Shown: positions 1 through 5,751, counted from the stretch's first letter. The stretch: 5,751 bases of DNA from an uncultured bacterium (GCA_937863625.1 CALMGO010000343.1:1-5751); one strand, 5' to 3'. Notes: generated from the sequence alone by a model not told the origin. Numbers and translations: made by a program.

Positions 1-878
1 TCACCATAGGCGACCCTGACGAGGCGCTCGTGACGGTCGGCAAGATATCCGTGGGCGGCTCCGTGCACGGCGCGGCTGTTGACGCGCTGCCCGACGATTC
101 GAGCGACGGGCCGCTTTTTGAGATACACGGCAACGTCGGGTCTCTTGCGGTCAAAGGCAGCGGAGTCAATACGTGGATGGTAGTGGACGGAGACTTAGGA
201 ACTGCTTCCTTCGGCAGGGGTCTCTACTGGAGCGCATTGACCGTCGAGGGGCACGCGAATAAGCTCACTGCCAACAACAGCGTTCACCATTCGGAGACGC
301 TTTTCTACGGCGGGATTGACACCTACACGGTGAAGGGAAGCATAAACTTCAGCAACGTAGGGACGACGTACTATGACGGCGGCGGGGACCCGCAAGGCGG
401 AGTTCTCGGCAACGTGAGCGCATATGACATCAACAACGCCGCGATATACGGCAACGCAGGCATCCTGAGCGTCAAGAGCAAGGGCGTGATCTACGGCACC
501 GATATCGAAGCGGTGGGGCGCGATGAGGACGGCGGCGGCGATATCACCACCGGCGGATCGATCGGCCTCATACAGGCCAAGGGGCTCGTTAATACCAACG
601 TTACCGCTTACACTGATATAGACTATATCAAGCTGTCGGATGAAGGCATAAACGGCGACAGCAGCGTAACGACGGTGGGCGGCGACCTCGGCACGATCAC
701 GACGCGCGGCCTGATAAGCGGCATCATCGAGATAAACGGCGACATCACGGGGTCGATTCTGACGGGAGGCGACAACGCGCTGCTCTCGGGCGGAGTCTAC
801 TACTTCGTGGACGCCAACGGCGTGATAACCGGCGGGGCGGCGGCCTTGACAGGCACGCTCGGCGGGATTATCTCGTAG
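1..878 (+). CDS. C-terminal part of a glycine-rich beta-solenoid repeat protein, probably surface or secreted (5' partial)
   Basis: The reading frame is open to the left edge (first full codon at 3) and ends at TAG 876-878, giving 291 visible residues. A GTG at 30 lies inside this open frame, so it need not be a start. The protein is built from about ten degenerate rungs of roughly 19-24 residues. A typical rung is G-(N/D/S)-(V/L/I)-G-x-(L/I)-x-(V/A)-K-G, followed by small or Asn-rich residues and a hydrophobic strand. Examples are GNVGSLAVKG, GSIGLIQAKG and GGDLGTITTRG. Alternating small and hydrophobic residues, many Gly/Asn/Asp/Thr and no visible cysteine fit a right-handed parallel beta-helix, as in large exported proteins of environmental bacteria. 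The C-terminus ends in Gly, Ala and Ile residues, with no transmembrane helix and no PEP-CTERM or LPXTG sorting signal. The N-terminus, where a signal peptide would sit, is outside the window. The fold class is well supported; the function is unknown. A terminator follows 27 bp after the stop. Confidence 0.85.
   Translation, partial: TIGDPDEALVTVGKISVGGSVHGAAVDALPDDSSDGPLFEIHGNVGSLAVKGSGVNTWMVVDGDLGTASFGRGLYWSALTVEGHANKLTANNSVHHSETLFYGGIDTYTVKGSINFSNVGTTYYDGGGDPQGGVLGNVSAYDINNAAIYGNAGILSVKSKGVIYGTDIEAVGRDEDGGGDITTGGSIGLIQAKGLVNTNVTAYTDIDYIKLSDEGINGDSSVTTVGGDLGTITTRGLISGIIEINGDITGSILTGGDNALLSGGVYYFVDANGVITGGAAALTGTLGGIIS
39..770 (+). repeat. Degenerate protein-level solenoid repeats (about ten rungs)
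   Basis: These are tandem degenerate units of roughly 57-72 bp, each encoding one predicted beta-helix rung that opens with Gly-(Asn/Asp/Ser)-(Val/Ile/Leu)-Gly or a close variant. Recognisable rung starts include GKISVGG, GNVGSLAVKG, GDLGTASFGRG, GGIDTYTVKG, GNAGILSVKS, GSIGLIQAKG, GGDLGTITTRG and GDITGSI. The repetition shows at protein level. I saw no long identical DNA units, so the repeats look old and diverged rather than recently expanded. Confidence 0.65.
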
Positions 879-905
879 GAAAGCCGCAGTACGGCACGGC
901 AAAAA

Positions 906-937
906 AGGGGCCTGCAACTCGCGGGCCCCTATATTTT
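906..937. terminator. Bidirectional intrinsic terminator between convergent genes
   Basis: A 10-bp stem pairs 906-915 with 921-930 (AGGGGCCTGC with GCGGGCCCCT, one G-U pair) around the 5-nt loop AACTC. On the plus strand it is followed by ATATTTT (931-937), which ends the solenoid gene. On the minus strand the same hairpin is followed by six T residues (complement of A901-906), which ends the leftward membrane-protein transcript. The minus-strand version has the better U tract. It lies exactly between two convergent stop codons (878 and 973), as expected for a shared terminator. Confidence 0.88.
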
Positions 938-972
938 GTCCGGGAAGTCCAAGACCATTGCCGCTGCGTGGG

Positions 973-1683
973 TCAGTGTGCGACCGGCTCTCGCGCCTCG
1001 ATTGCGGCCGCCTGCGTTGCCAGATCCGACCTCAGATACGCCGGCAAGAGTCGGACAAACTCCCGGGTATCTTCAATCATCGACTCCACTCCCGTGACTG
1101 GCAGCCGCGTGCACCAGACGATTGTGTAGTCGTCACGCATATTGATGGAAAGCGCCGGCCTGGCAAGCAGAAACTCCATGGTCCGGCTGTGCAGGACGTC
1201 AAACGCCAACTTTCTATTTGCGGATCTGACTTGAAATGCCGAGCTGAACTCACTGGAATCAAGAGCCACCCTGCTCATGCCGAGCGGGGTCCAGTCATTG
1301 ACGCCAGCGCTGCTTTTGCTCTCTATCAGGAGCGGCTCGCAGTGAATGTCCGTGTCGATGGCGCAGACGCTCAGTTGCCCGACGGATTCGTTGGCGATGA
1401 CCTCAAAGGATGTGAGACGGCCTTCCGGGACGGGGCCTGTCAGAACGTTATTCGGCCCCAACTTCGCCCACCGTTTCCAGATGACCGAGTTTGAGTATCT
1501 CTGCGCAAGTGTACGATCCTTGCCCGGTGAGCCAAGGCCCATGGCGGCGGCTAATCCGGCGAGGCTTTTCTTTCTTTGGCGTTCGGTGGACAGGTACTTG
1601 AAGAGGTTCGGCAGGTTGAGCACAACCCACACAGCGAGGATGCCGAGAACCGGAAAGACGAGTTTCGACGAAGCTGAGTACAT
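973..1683 (-). CDS. Uncharacterised single-pass membrane-anchored protein, 236 aa
   Basis: The chosen start is the ATG at 1683-1681. AAGAGG at 1694-1689 lies 5 nt before it, a good ribosome binding site. An in-frame TTG at 1725 would add 14 residues but has no such site. Residues about 7-24 (KLVFPVLGILAVWVVLNL) form one hydrophobic segment, followed by a basic stretch (ERQRKK, 34-39). The rest is therefore probably a soluble domain tethered to the membrane. Residues about 60-236 are mixed alpha/beta. The central stretch SSEFSSAFQVRSANRKLAFD (143-162) is followed by VLHSRTMEFLLARP, and the C-terminal helix contains IEDTREFVRLLPAYLRSDL. I recall similar 'F-x-V-R-S ... FA-x-x-LL ... R-x-M-E-x-L' patterns in uncharacterised bacterial membrane proteins but cannot name a family. 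It starts 62 bp after the ispG stop on the same strand, with no terminator or clear promoter between them, so co-transcription is likely. It ends in a convergent terminator. Function unknown. Confidence 0.8.
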   Translation of the reverse strand: MYSASSKLVFPVLGILAVWVVLNLPNLFKYLSTERQRKKSLAGLAAAMGLGSPGKDRTLAQRYSNSVIWKRWAKLGPNNVLTGPVPEGRLTSFEVIANESVGQLSVCAIDTDIHCEPLLIESKSSAGVNDWTPLGMSRVALDSSEFSSAFQVRSANRKLAFDVLHSRTMEFLLARPALSINMRDDYTIVWCTRLPVTGVESMIEDTREFVRLLPAYLRSDLATQAAAIEAREPVAH

Positions 1684-1688
1684 TCCCA

Positions 1689-1694
1689 CCTCTT
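1689..1694 (-). promoter_or_regulatory. Ribosome binding site fixing the start of the membrane protein
   Basis: Read on the minus strand, AAGAGG is followed by TGGGA and then ATG at 1683, a spacing of 5 nt. This favours the internal ATG over the upstream in-frame TTG at 1725. Confidence 0.75.
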
Positions 1695-1745
1695 CACAGA
1701 TGCAATGCCGCGCAGCAGCCGACAACAGTGCTTTAGCCGGAACGT

Positions 1746-2825
1746 CTATGAATTTGAGGCCAAAAGCTTCCGCGCCTCGGATATCAGGGTCGCGACGATT
1801 TGCTCGGACGAGACCTTGCGGACTTTAGCGCCGCGGATAAAGAGCAGCCCCGAGTCCACGCCGCAGGCGATTCCTACGTCCGCGTCGGCGGCTTCACCGG
1901 GGCCGTTTACCTCGCAACCCATGACGGCTATGCGGATGGTCTTTCCGCCGTGGAGCGGCAGGCTGCGGACGGCCTCCTCGACAGTGCGCGCCATCGCGGC
2001 TACGTCAAGCGAGGCGCGGCCGCAGGTGGGGCACGATATGACCTCATAGGGGAGGGTCAAAAGTCCGAGCGACGCGAGTATCTCCCTGCCGATGCGAACC
2101 TCGTCTTCGGGCGGCCCGGAAAGCGAAACGCGGATGGTGTCGCCGATGCCTTCCGACAAGAGCGCCCCTATTCCGACGGCGCTTTTGACGACGGCGTATT
2201 CGTGGGGGCCGGTGGCTGTGACGCCGACATGGAGGGGATAGTCGCAAAGAGGGGCGATTTTCCTGTAAGCGTAGATAGTGGCCTCAGCGGTCGAGGCCTT
2301 GAGCGATATCTTGGTATCGGCAAATCCCCATGACTCGAACTGGCGGGCGTATTCGAGGGCGCGGTCGACCATGAGGTCGGCGAGTTCGAACTCAGACTGG
2401 ACCTTTTCGCCGCGGCGGCGCACTGAGCCGGAGTTAAGCCCGATACGGATGGGGATGCCCGCGGAGGCTGCCTTGTCAACGACATTACGGACGGCGTCCA
2501 TGTCGGCCATATTGCCGGGATTTATGCGGATGGCGGATACGCCGCTTTCGATAGCGGTGACGGCAAGGCGAGCGTCAAAGTGTATGTCGGCGACGACGGG
2601 GATGGGGGACGCGGGGCATATCGCGGCGAGGGCCTGCGCTGCCTCCATGTCCGGCACGGCAAGCCTCACGATATCGCATCCGAGCGCGGCCACCGAGCGG
2701 ATCTGATCGAGAGTGGCGGCGACGTCGGCGGTGTCGGTCTTGGTCATGGTCTGAATGCTTATGGGGGCGCATGCGCCGATCTTGACGGGGCCTATTGCAA
2801 TCTGCCTGGTTTGTCGTCTCTGCAT
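1746..2825 (-). CDS. ispG: 4-hydroxy-3-methylbut-2-enyl diphosphate synthase (IspG/GcpE)
   Basis: IspG is a cytosolic [4Fe-4S] enzyme of the MEP isoprenoid pathway. It reductively opens 2-C-methyl-D-erythritol 2,4-cyclodiphosphate to HMBPP, with electrons from ferredoxin or flavodoxin. The 359-aa protein has the two-domain bacterial layout. The TIM-barrel part (about 1-255) carries ISIQTMTKTDT (22-32), VADIHFD (78-84), RINPGN (100-105) and RIGLNSGS (127-134). The C-terminal part carries the cluster ligands Cys265 and Cys268 (SCPTCGR), Cys304 and Glu311 (GCEVNGPGEA). Its length is close to that of B. subtilis and E. coli IspG. The start ATG has AAAGGA at 2836-2831, 5 nt upstream, and a strong promoter just before it. 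One oddity is that the usual T-E-A-G segment reads TATG (203-206, in HVGVTATGPHEY), so the expected glutamate is alanine. All cluster ligands are intact, so the enzyme is probably active. It is first in a leftward unit with the membrane protein downstream. Confidence 0.97.
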   Translation of the reverse strand: MQRRQTRQIAIGPVKIGACAPISIQTMTKTDTADVAATLDQIRSVAALGCDIVRLAVPDMEAAQALAAICPASPIPVVADIHFDARLAVTAIESGVSAIRINPGNMADMDAVRNVVDKAASAGIPIRIGLNSGSVRRRGEKVQSEFELADLMVDRALEYARQFESWGFADTKISLKASTAEATIYAYRKIAPLCDYPLHVGVTATGPHEYAVVKSAVGIGALLSEGIGDTIRVSLSGPPEDEVRIGREILASLGLLTLPYEVISCPTCGRASLDVAAMARTVEEAVRSLPLHGGKTIRIAVMGCEVNGPGEAADADVGIACGVDSGLLFIRGAKVRKVSSEQIVATLISEARKLLASNS

Positions 2826-2853
2826 GGGTATCCTTTCCGAGGGTTAAAAGGCG

Positions 2854-2882
2854 ATTTTACCCCGGTTGGGAGGGCAAGTCAA
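2854..2882 (-). promoter_or_regulatory. Sigma70-type promoter for ispG
   Basis: On the minus strand, a -35 box TTGACT (2882-2877, 5/6 match) and a -10 box TAAAAT (2859-2854, 5/6 match) are separated by exactly 17 bp. Transcription would start near 2847, giving a leader of about 22 nt that contains the Shine-Dalgarno AAAGGA. Position, spacing and box quality all agree. Confidence 0.75.
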
Positions 2883-2904
2883 AGGAGGGGGCGGAGAATA
2901 TGCT

Positions 2905-2932
2905 TTGACGACTGCGGCGGCGGGAGTATATT
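2905..2932 (+). promoter_or_regulatory. Candidate sigma70-type promoter for the glutamate dehydrogenase unit
   Basis: TTGACG (2905-2910, 5/6) and TATATT (2927-2932, 5/6) are 16 bp apart. The start would be near 2939, leaving a leader of about 195 nt before the gdh ATG. Its -35 box is only 22 bp from the -35 box of the divergent ispG promoter, so the two form a compact back-to-back pair. A second -10-like element, TAGAAT at 3063-3068, lies closer to the gene but has no matching -35 box, so I rate it lower. Confidence 0.5.
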
Positions 2933-3134
2933 TAGCGTCACAGGGTGCCATGCCTCAGTTGGCAGCCATGGGGCTTTCCGCCCGCATGAAAATCAAGTCC
3001 TTCTTTGTCACCAGGCACAGATGCGCCTTCGCAGACGAGCGCATCCCGTCTGAGACGACATTTAGAATGCCTTAGCCGGGCACGATTTCCAGATTGTTAC
3101 GAGTCGCCCGGCGGCAGACAAGACAGGTGATGAC
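2933..3134 (+). promoter_or_regulatory. Long gdh 5' leader with several inverted repeats
   Basis: I see no supported gene in the 309 bp between ispG and gdh. Beyond the two promoters it is mostly this leader. It holds TGCCA/TGGCA (2946-2950 with 2960-2964). It also holds GATGCGC/GCGCATC (3020-3026 with 3039-3045), a 7-bp perfect stem. CAGACG/CGTCTG (3032-3037 with 3047-3052) shares bases with that stem's loop region, so the two stems compete. A further 7-bp GC stem pairs GCCGGGC (3075-3081) with GCCCGGC (3106-3112). No stem is followed by a T tract, so none is a standard terminator, and the Shine-Dalgarno AGGTGA (3125-3130) lies outside all of them. I match it to no known riboswitch. Confidence 0.4.
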
Positions 3135-4337
3135 ATGGAATCGGTAAACCTGGATCTTCTCTCGAAGCATATTGATATCAGCGACAACGCGCGTCTTCTG
3201 CTGGAGCACTGTGAGAAGAAGACGATTTGCACTCTGACTGTGCGAGTGAGCGAGGACAGGATGCTCGCGGCCGAGATGTATCTCGTCTACCACAACACGG
3301 CGCGCGGGCCGGCAAAAGGCGGCATCAGGCTCTCGCCGAGCGTGACTCTCGATGAGACCACGGACCTCGCAGAGAGGATGACGTGGAAGACGGCGCTCGT
3401 GAAGGTGCCGTTCGGTGGGGGCAAATCGGGAATAGCGATAGACCCCGGGACGATGACTCTTTTCGAGCGGATAAATCTCATTCACGAATACGTGCATATA
3501 ATGAAGTGGGAACTGGCCTCAGGGGCATACGTTCCGGCGCCGGACCTGGGCAGCGGGCCGAAGGACATGGCGATTATCTACGGAGAGACTCACCAGCTCG
3601 AAAGCGTCACGGGCAAGCCTCCGCGGGTCGGCGGGCTTCCGGGCAGGCTCGAAGCGACCGGTCGCGGCGTGGCGCACGTGGCCAGGCTGGCGGTCAACAA
3701 AGTGCTCGGCAAGTCCGTGGAGGACGCGACGTTTGCGGTGCAGGGGTTTGGCAACGTGGGGTCATGGACGGCGAGATTCCTGAGTGATTGGGGCGCAAAG
3801 GTCGTGGCGGTGAGCGACGTGACGAGCGGCGTTTACAACGGACAGGGGCTTGACTTAGAGAAACTGCGGACGTTTGCCGGGCGGCATGGGGAACTGCGTG
3901 ACGCCCTCGGCGAGAAGATGACCAACGAGGAACTGCTTGCCCTCGACGTGGACTGTATTATTCCGGCGGCGGTGGAAAACGTATTGACGGGCGAAACGGC
4001 GCAGTCGGTCAGGGCGCGCCTTGTTGTTGAAGGTGCCAACGGTCCCACGACCGCCGCGGGCGACGCGGTGCTGGCGGACAAGGGGGTAAAGGTCATCCCG
4101 GACATACTGGCCAACGCCGGAGGCGTGATTGCCAGTTATATCGAGTGGCGCAAGGCCAAATCAGGCAGCATTACGGGCAAGGAGGAGGTCTTCGAGTCGA
4201 TAGAGGATCTTCTCGGGGCGACATTTGAAGAGGTCGTGGGCGTGGCCGCAGCGAAAAAGACTACGCACCGGACGGCGGCGCAGATTGTGGCGGCAGGCGA
4301 GGTTCTTCAGGCGATGCAGGACAGGGGCTGGGTGTAG
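3135..4337 (+). CDS. gdhA: Glutamate dehydrogenase (Glu/Leu/Phe/Val dehydrogenase family)
   Basis: This enzyme catalyses reversible oxidative deamination of glutamate to 2-oxoglutarate and ammonium with NAD(P)+, in the cytosol. The 400-aa protein is of normal length for small hexameric bacterial GDHs. The substrate domain shows GPAKGGIRLSP (58-68), MTWKTAL (82-88), GGGKSG (94-99) and PAPDLG (134-139). By alignment with the Clostridium symbiosum enzyme, Lys61, Lys85, Lys97 and Asp137 match its Lys89, Lys113, Lys125 and the catalytic Asp. Leucine dehydrogenases lack the first lysine, so glutamate is the likely substrate. The Rossmann domain has VQGFGNVGS (202-210), with VSDVTSG (227-232) at the end of the second strand. 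NAD versus NADP preference is not certain. VEGANGPTT (298-306) and NAGGVIASYIEW (327-338) complete the family pattern, and Ser334 matches the substrate serine. The Val-Gln-Asn that I recall usually following the SYxEW segment is replaced by RKAKSG. The start is set by AGGTGA 4 nt upstream. The next gene, 91 bp on, is an aminotransferase. Confidence 0.95.
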   Translation: MESVNLDLLSKHIDISDNARLLLEHCEKKTICTLTVRVSEDRMLAAEMYLVYHNTARGPAKGGIRLSPSVTLDETTDLAERMTWKTALVKVPFGGGKSGIAIDPGTMTLFERINLIHEYVHIMKWELASGAYVPAPDLGSGPKDMAIIYGETHQLESVTGKPPRVGGLPGRLEATGRGVAHVARLAVNKVLGKSVEDATFAVQGFGNVGSWTARFLSDWGAKVVAVSDVTSGVYNGQGLDLEKLRTFAGRHGELRDALGEKMTNEELLALDVDCIIPAAVENVLTGETAQSVRARLVVEGANGPTTAAGDAVLADKGVKVIPDILANAGGVIASYIEWRKAKSGSITGKEEVFESIEDLLGATFEEVVGVAAAKKTTHRTAAQIVAAGEVLQAMQDRGWV

Positions 4338-4351
4338 GAAGTTTTGCGGGC

Positions 4352-4380
4352 TTGAAGTGAGGGAGTCCGTTAAATAGAAT
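4352..4380 (+). promoter_or_regulatory. Candidate internal promoter before the aminotransferase
   Basis: TTGAAG (4352-4357, 4/6) and TAGAAT (4375-4380, 5/6) are separated by 17 bp in the 91-bp gap after gdh. Transcription would start near 4387, about 42 nt before the aminotransferase ATG. I see no terminator in this gap, so read-through from gdh remains likely as well. Confidence 0.4.
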
Positions 4381-4428
4381 CATGTCTTTATTTCCATAGC
4401 AAGGCAGACCGTTGAAAGGGGTGTGAAG

Positions 4429-5751
4429 ATGGGAAGGGCATTTGATTTGACGCCCGTGGAAGTGGCGAAGGTAAGCACCAAATATCGTCGCATAGCGACT
4501 AAAATACCTGTTCCTGAATCTCTTCCGATTCTGGAGAGACTCCGCAAGCACGAGCCGGTGTCCATGACGGGGCAACCGCCGATCATATGGGAGCGCGCGG
4601 AAGGCCTCAACATATACGACCGGTGGGGCAACAAGTGGCTCGACTGGTCATCGGGGGTGCTGGTGGCCAACGCAGGGCACTCCAATCCCAAGATCGTGGA
4701 CGCGATCGTGCGCCAGGCGCAGAACCGCCTGCTCCACAACTACTGCTTCCCGAGCGACATACGTAGCCGGCTGGTGGAGAAACTCATCGAGATTAGCGAC
4801 CCTGTTTTCGACAAGGTATTTCTGCTGACTACCGGCAGCGAGGCCACTGAAAACGCCATCAAACTTGCGCGCACATACGGCGTGCAGACCGGCGGCGCCA
4901 AGAAGATAAAGATAGTGTCGTTCGCGCGGGCATTTCACGGGCGGACGCTCGGAGCGCAGTTGGCCGGCGGGATACCTGGGCTCAAGAAGTGGATCATAAA
5001 TATCGACCCGACATTTGTGCAGGTGGAGTTTCCGGACGGGTTCCGCTGCGAGGACACGAGCTTCGAGTATTTCCTGAAGCAGCTCGCCGACCAGGGAGTG
5101 ACAGCCGGTGAGGTGGCAGGCGTCATCACGGAGGCCTACCAGGGCGGCGGGGCGTCATTTGCTCCGGCGGAATTTATGCAGAAACTTCGCGAGTGGACTG
5201 AGACCAACAGCATAGTCCTCATCTCCGACGAGGTGCAGGCGTGCTTTGGCAGGACGGGGAAATTCTTTGCATACGAGCACTACGGGATAGTGCCGGACAT
5301 GGTGTGCCTGGGCAAGGGCATCACGTCGAGCCTGCCGCTTTCGGCGGTTCTGGGCAAGTCGAAGGTGATGAACCTCTACGGCCCCGGCGAGATGACCTCG
5401 ACCCATACGGGCAACCCCATCTGCTGCGCGGCCTCTCTGGCCAATATCGACGTGATGTTCGGCGACAAACTGACCGACAACGCGGCGCGCATGGGCGCCA
5501 TACTTCACAAGAGTCTGGCGGAACTCAAGGACAAGTACAGCGACGTCATCGGCGCGCACCACGGCAAAGGACTGGTGGCGGGGCTTCACATGGTGAAACC
5601 CGGCACGAAGGAGCCGGACGGGGACCTCGCGTTTGAAATCGTCCTGCAGTGCATCTATCGCGGGCTGCTGCTTTTCTCGCCGGTCGGCTTCGGCGGCGGC
5701 ACGGTTAAGATCAGCCCTCCGCTCGTCGTCAACGAAGAGGCGCTCAGGGAG
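4429..5751 (+). CDS. Class III PLP-dependent aminotransferase (3' partial)
   Basis: The 441 visible residues run in frame to the window edge; the last few tens are probably missing, since family members are about 450-470 aa. The ATG has AAAGGGG (4415-4421) 7 nt upstream, and an in-frame stop at 4375-4377 bounds the frame. Fold-type I, class III features are clear. TTGSEATENAIKLAR (134-148) forms the cofactor phosphate site, and FHGRT (169-173) carries the ring-stacking histidine region. SDEVQACFGRTG (266-277) contains Asp267, which pairs with the pyridine nitrogen. LGKGI (294-298) contains Lys296, the Schiff-base lysine, and STHTGNP (324-330) follows. The usual EPxQGEGG segment is EAYQGGGA (235-242), which I recall in a GABA/aspartate aminotransferase-like branch rather than classic GabT or ornithine aminotransferase. 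The enzyme moves an amino group from an amine or amino acid to a keto acid, usually 2-oxoglutarate. The donor cannot be told here. Its position after gdh suggests glutamate/2-oxoglutarate coupling. Confidence 0.93.
   Translation, partial: MGRAFDLTPVEVAKVSTKYRRIATKIPVPESLPILERLRKHEPVSMTGQPPIIWERAEGLNIYDRWGNKWLDWSSGVLVANAGHSNPKIVDAIVRQAQNRLLHNYCFPSDIRSRLVEKLIEISDPVFDKVFLLTTGSEATENAIKLARTYGVQTGGAKKIKIVSFARAFHGRTLGAQLAGGIPGLKKWIINIDPTFVQVEFPDGFRCEDTSFEYFLKQLADQGVTAGEVAGVITEAYQGGGASFAPAEFMQKLREWTETNSIVLISDEVQACFGRTGKFFAYEHYGIVPDMVCLGKGITSSLPLSAVLGKSKVMNLYGPGEMTSTHTGNPICCAASLANIDVMFGDKLTDNAARMGAILHKSLAELKDKYSDVIGAHHGKGLVAGLHMVKPGTKEPDGDLAFEIVLQCIYRGLLLFSPVGFGGGTVKISPPLVVNEEALRE

Noticed and set aside
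30..32. GTG at 30 as the start of the left-hand gene
   Set aside because: The frame is open upstream to the window edge with the same residue character, and no Shine-Dalgarno is seen, so the gene almost certainly begins outside the window.
195..917. 240-residue open frame on the minus strand opposite the solenoid gene
   Set aside because: It is rich in Arg, Ala and Val with no recognisable motif, it runs through the terminator hairpin, and the opposite plus-strand frame has clear repeat structure. It is an antisense shadow of GC-rich coding DNA.
958..1828. Plus-strand open frames opposite the membrane protein (958-1494 and 1346-1828)
   Set aside because: They overlap each other and the minus-strand gene, show no motifs, and lack convincing ribosome binding sites. 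The minus frame has a membrane helix, a good ribosome binding site and a matching terminator.
1800..2706. Plus-strand open frames within ispG (1800-2333 and 2278-2706)
   Set aside because: The minus frame encodes an unmistakable full-length IspG; these are antisense shadows.
3020..3052. H-type pseudoknot in the gdh leader
   Set aside because: The two stems interlock on paper, but only 1 nt (3046) would have to cross the 7-bp first stem, which is sterically too short. Alternative, competing hairpins are more plausible.
2866..3075. 69-residue open frame in the ispG-gdh gap
   Set aside because: It starts at a TTG inside the ispG promoter, spans the candidate gdh promoter and the leader stems, has no homology I recognise, and its composition does not argue for coding.
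3075..3112. Intrinsic terminator or attenuator upstream of gdh
   Set aside because: The GC stem is followed by GGCAGACAAGACAGG, with no U tract, so it does not look like a rho-independent terminator.
5155..5636. Open frames on both strands inside the aminotransferase region (minus 5155-5589, plus 5241-5636)
   Set aside because: The frame that starts at 4429 carries the PLP lysine, the cofactor aspartate and other class III motifs through this whole stretch, so the others are shadows.

Overview
This is a GC-rich bacterial chromosomal window with ordinary gene density. It holds three well-conserved metabolic genes, one unrecognised membrane-anchored protein and the tail of a large repetitive surface-type protein. 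A bacterial-type ispG points to the MEP isoprenoid pathway. The sigma70-like promoters, Shine-Dalgarno sites and intrinsic terminator are all of bacterial form. The repetitive glycine-rich beta-solenoid tail resembles proteins common in Planctomycetota, Armatimonadota and similar environmental phyla, but the sequence alone does not fix the phylum.

Layout. Positions 1-878 (+) encode the C-terminal 291 residues of a repeat protein that starts outside the window. A strong hairpin at 906-930, A-rich on one side and T-rich on the other, can end transcription from both strands. It separates this gene from a leftward unit: ispG (2825-1746) followed by a small single-pass membrane protein (1683-973). 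Positions 2826-3134 are a control region with well-formed divergent promoters, one for ispG and one reading rightward into a leader of about 195 nt that carries several inverted repeats. The rightward unit is a glutamate dehydrogenase (3135-4337) and then a class III PLP aminotransferase (4429 to the window edge, C-terminus cut off). A candidate extra promoter lies in the 91-bp gap between them.

How the genes fit together. The dehydrogenase links 2-oxoglutarate plus ammonium to glutamate. Class III aminotransferases usually use the same glutamate/2-oxoglutarate pair, so the two genes look like a nitrogen-shuttling pair; the amino donor cannot be read from the sequence. IspG is independent housekeeping metabolism. 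The membrane protein is probably co-transcribed with ispG, but there is no evidence of a shared function.

I found no mobile element, CRISPR array, tRNA, rRNA or clearly new defence system. The points most worth a second look are the structured gdh leader, the altered T-E-A-G motif in IspG, the unrecognised membrane protein and the solenoid protein.
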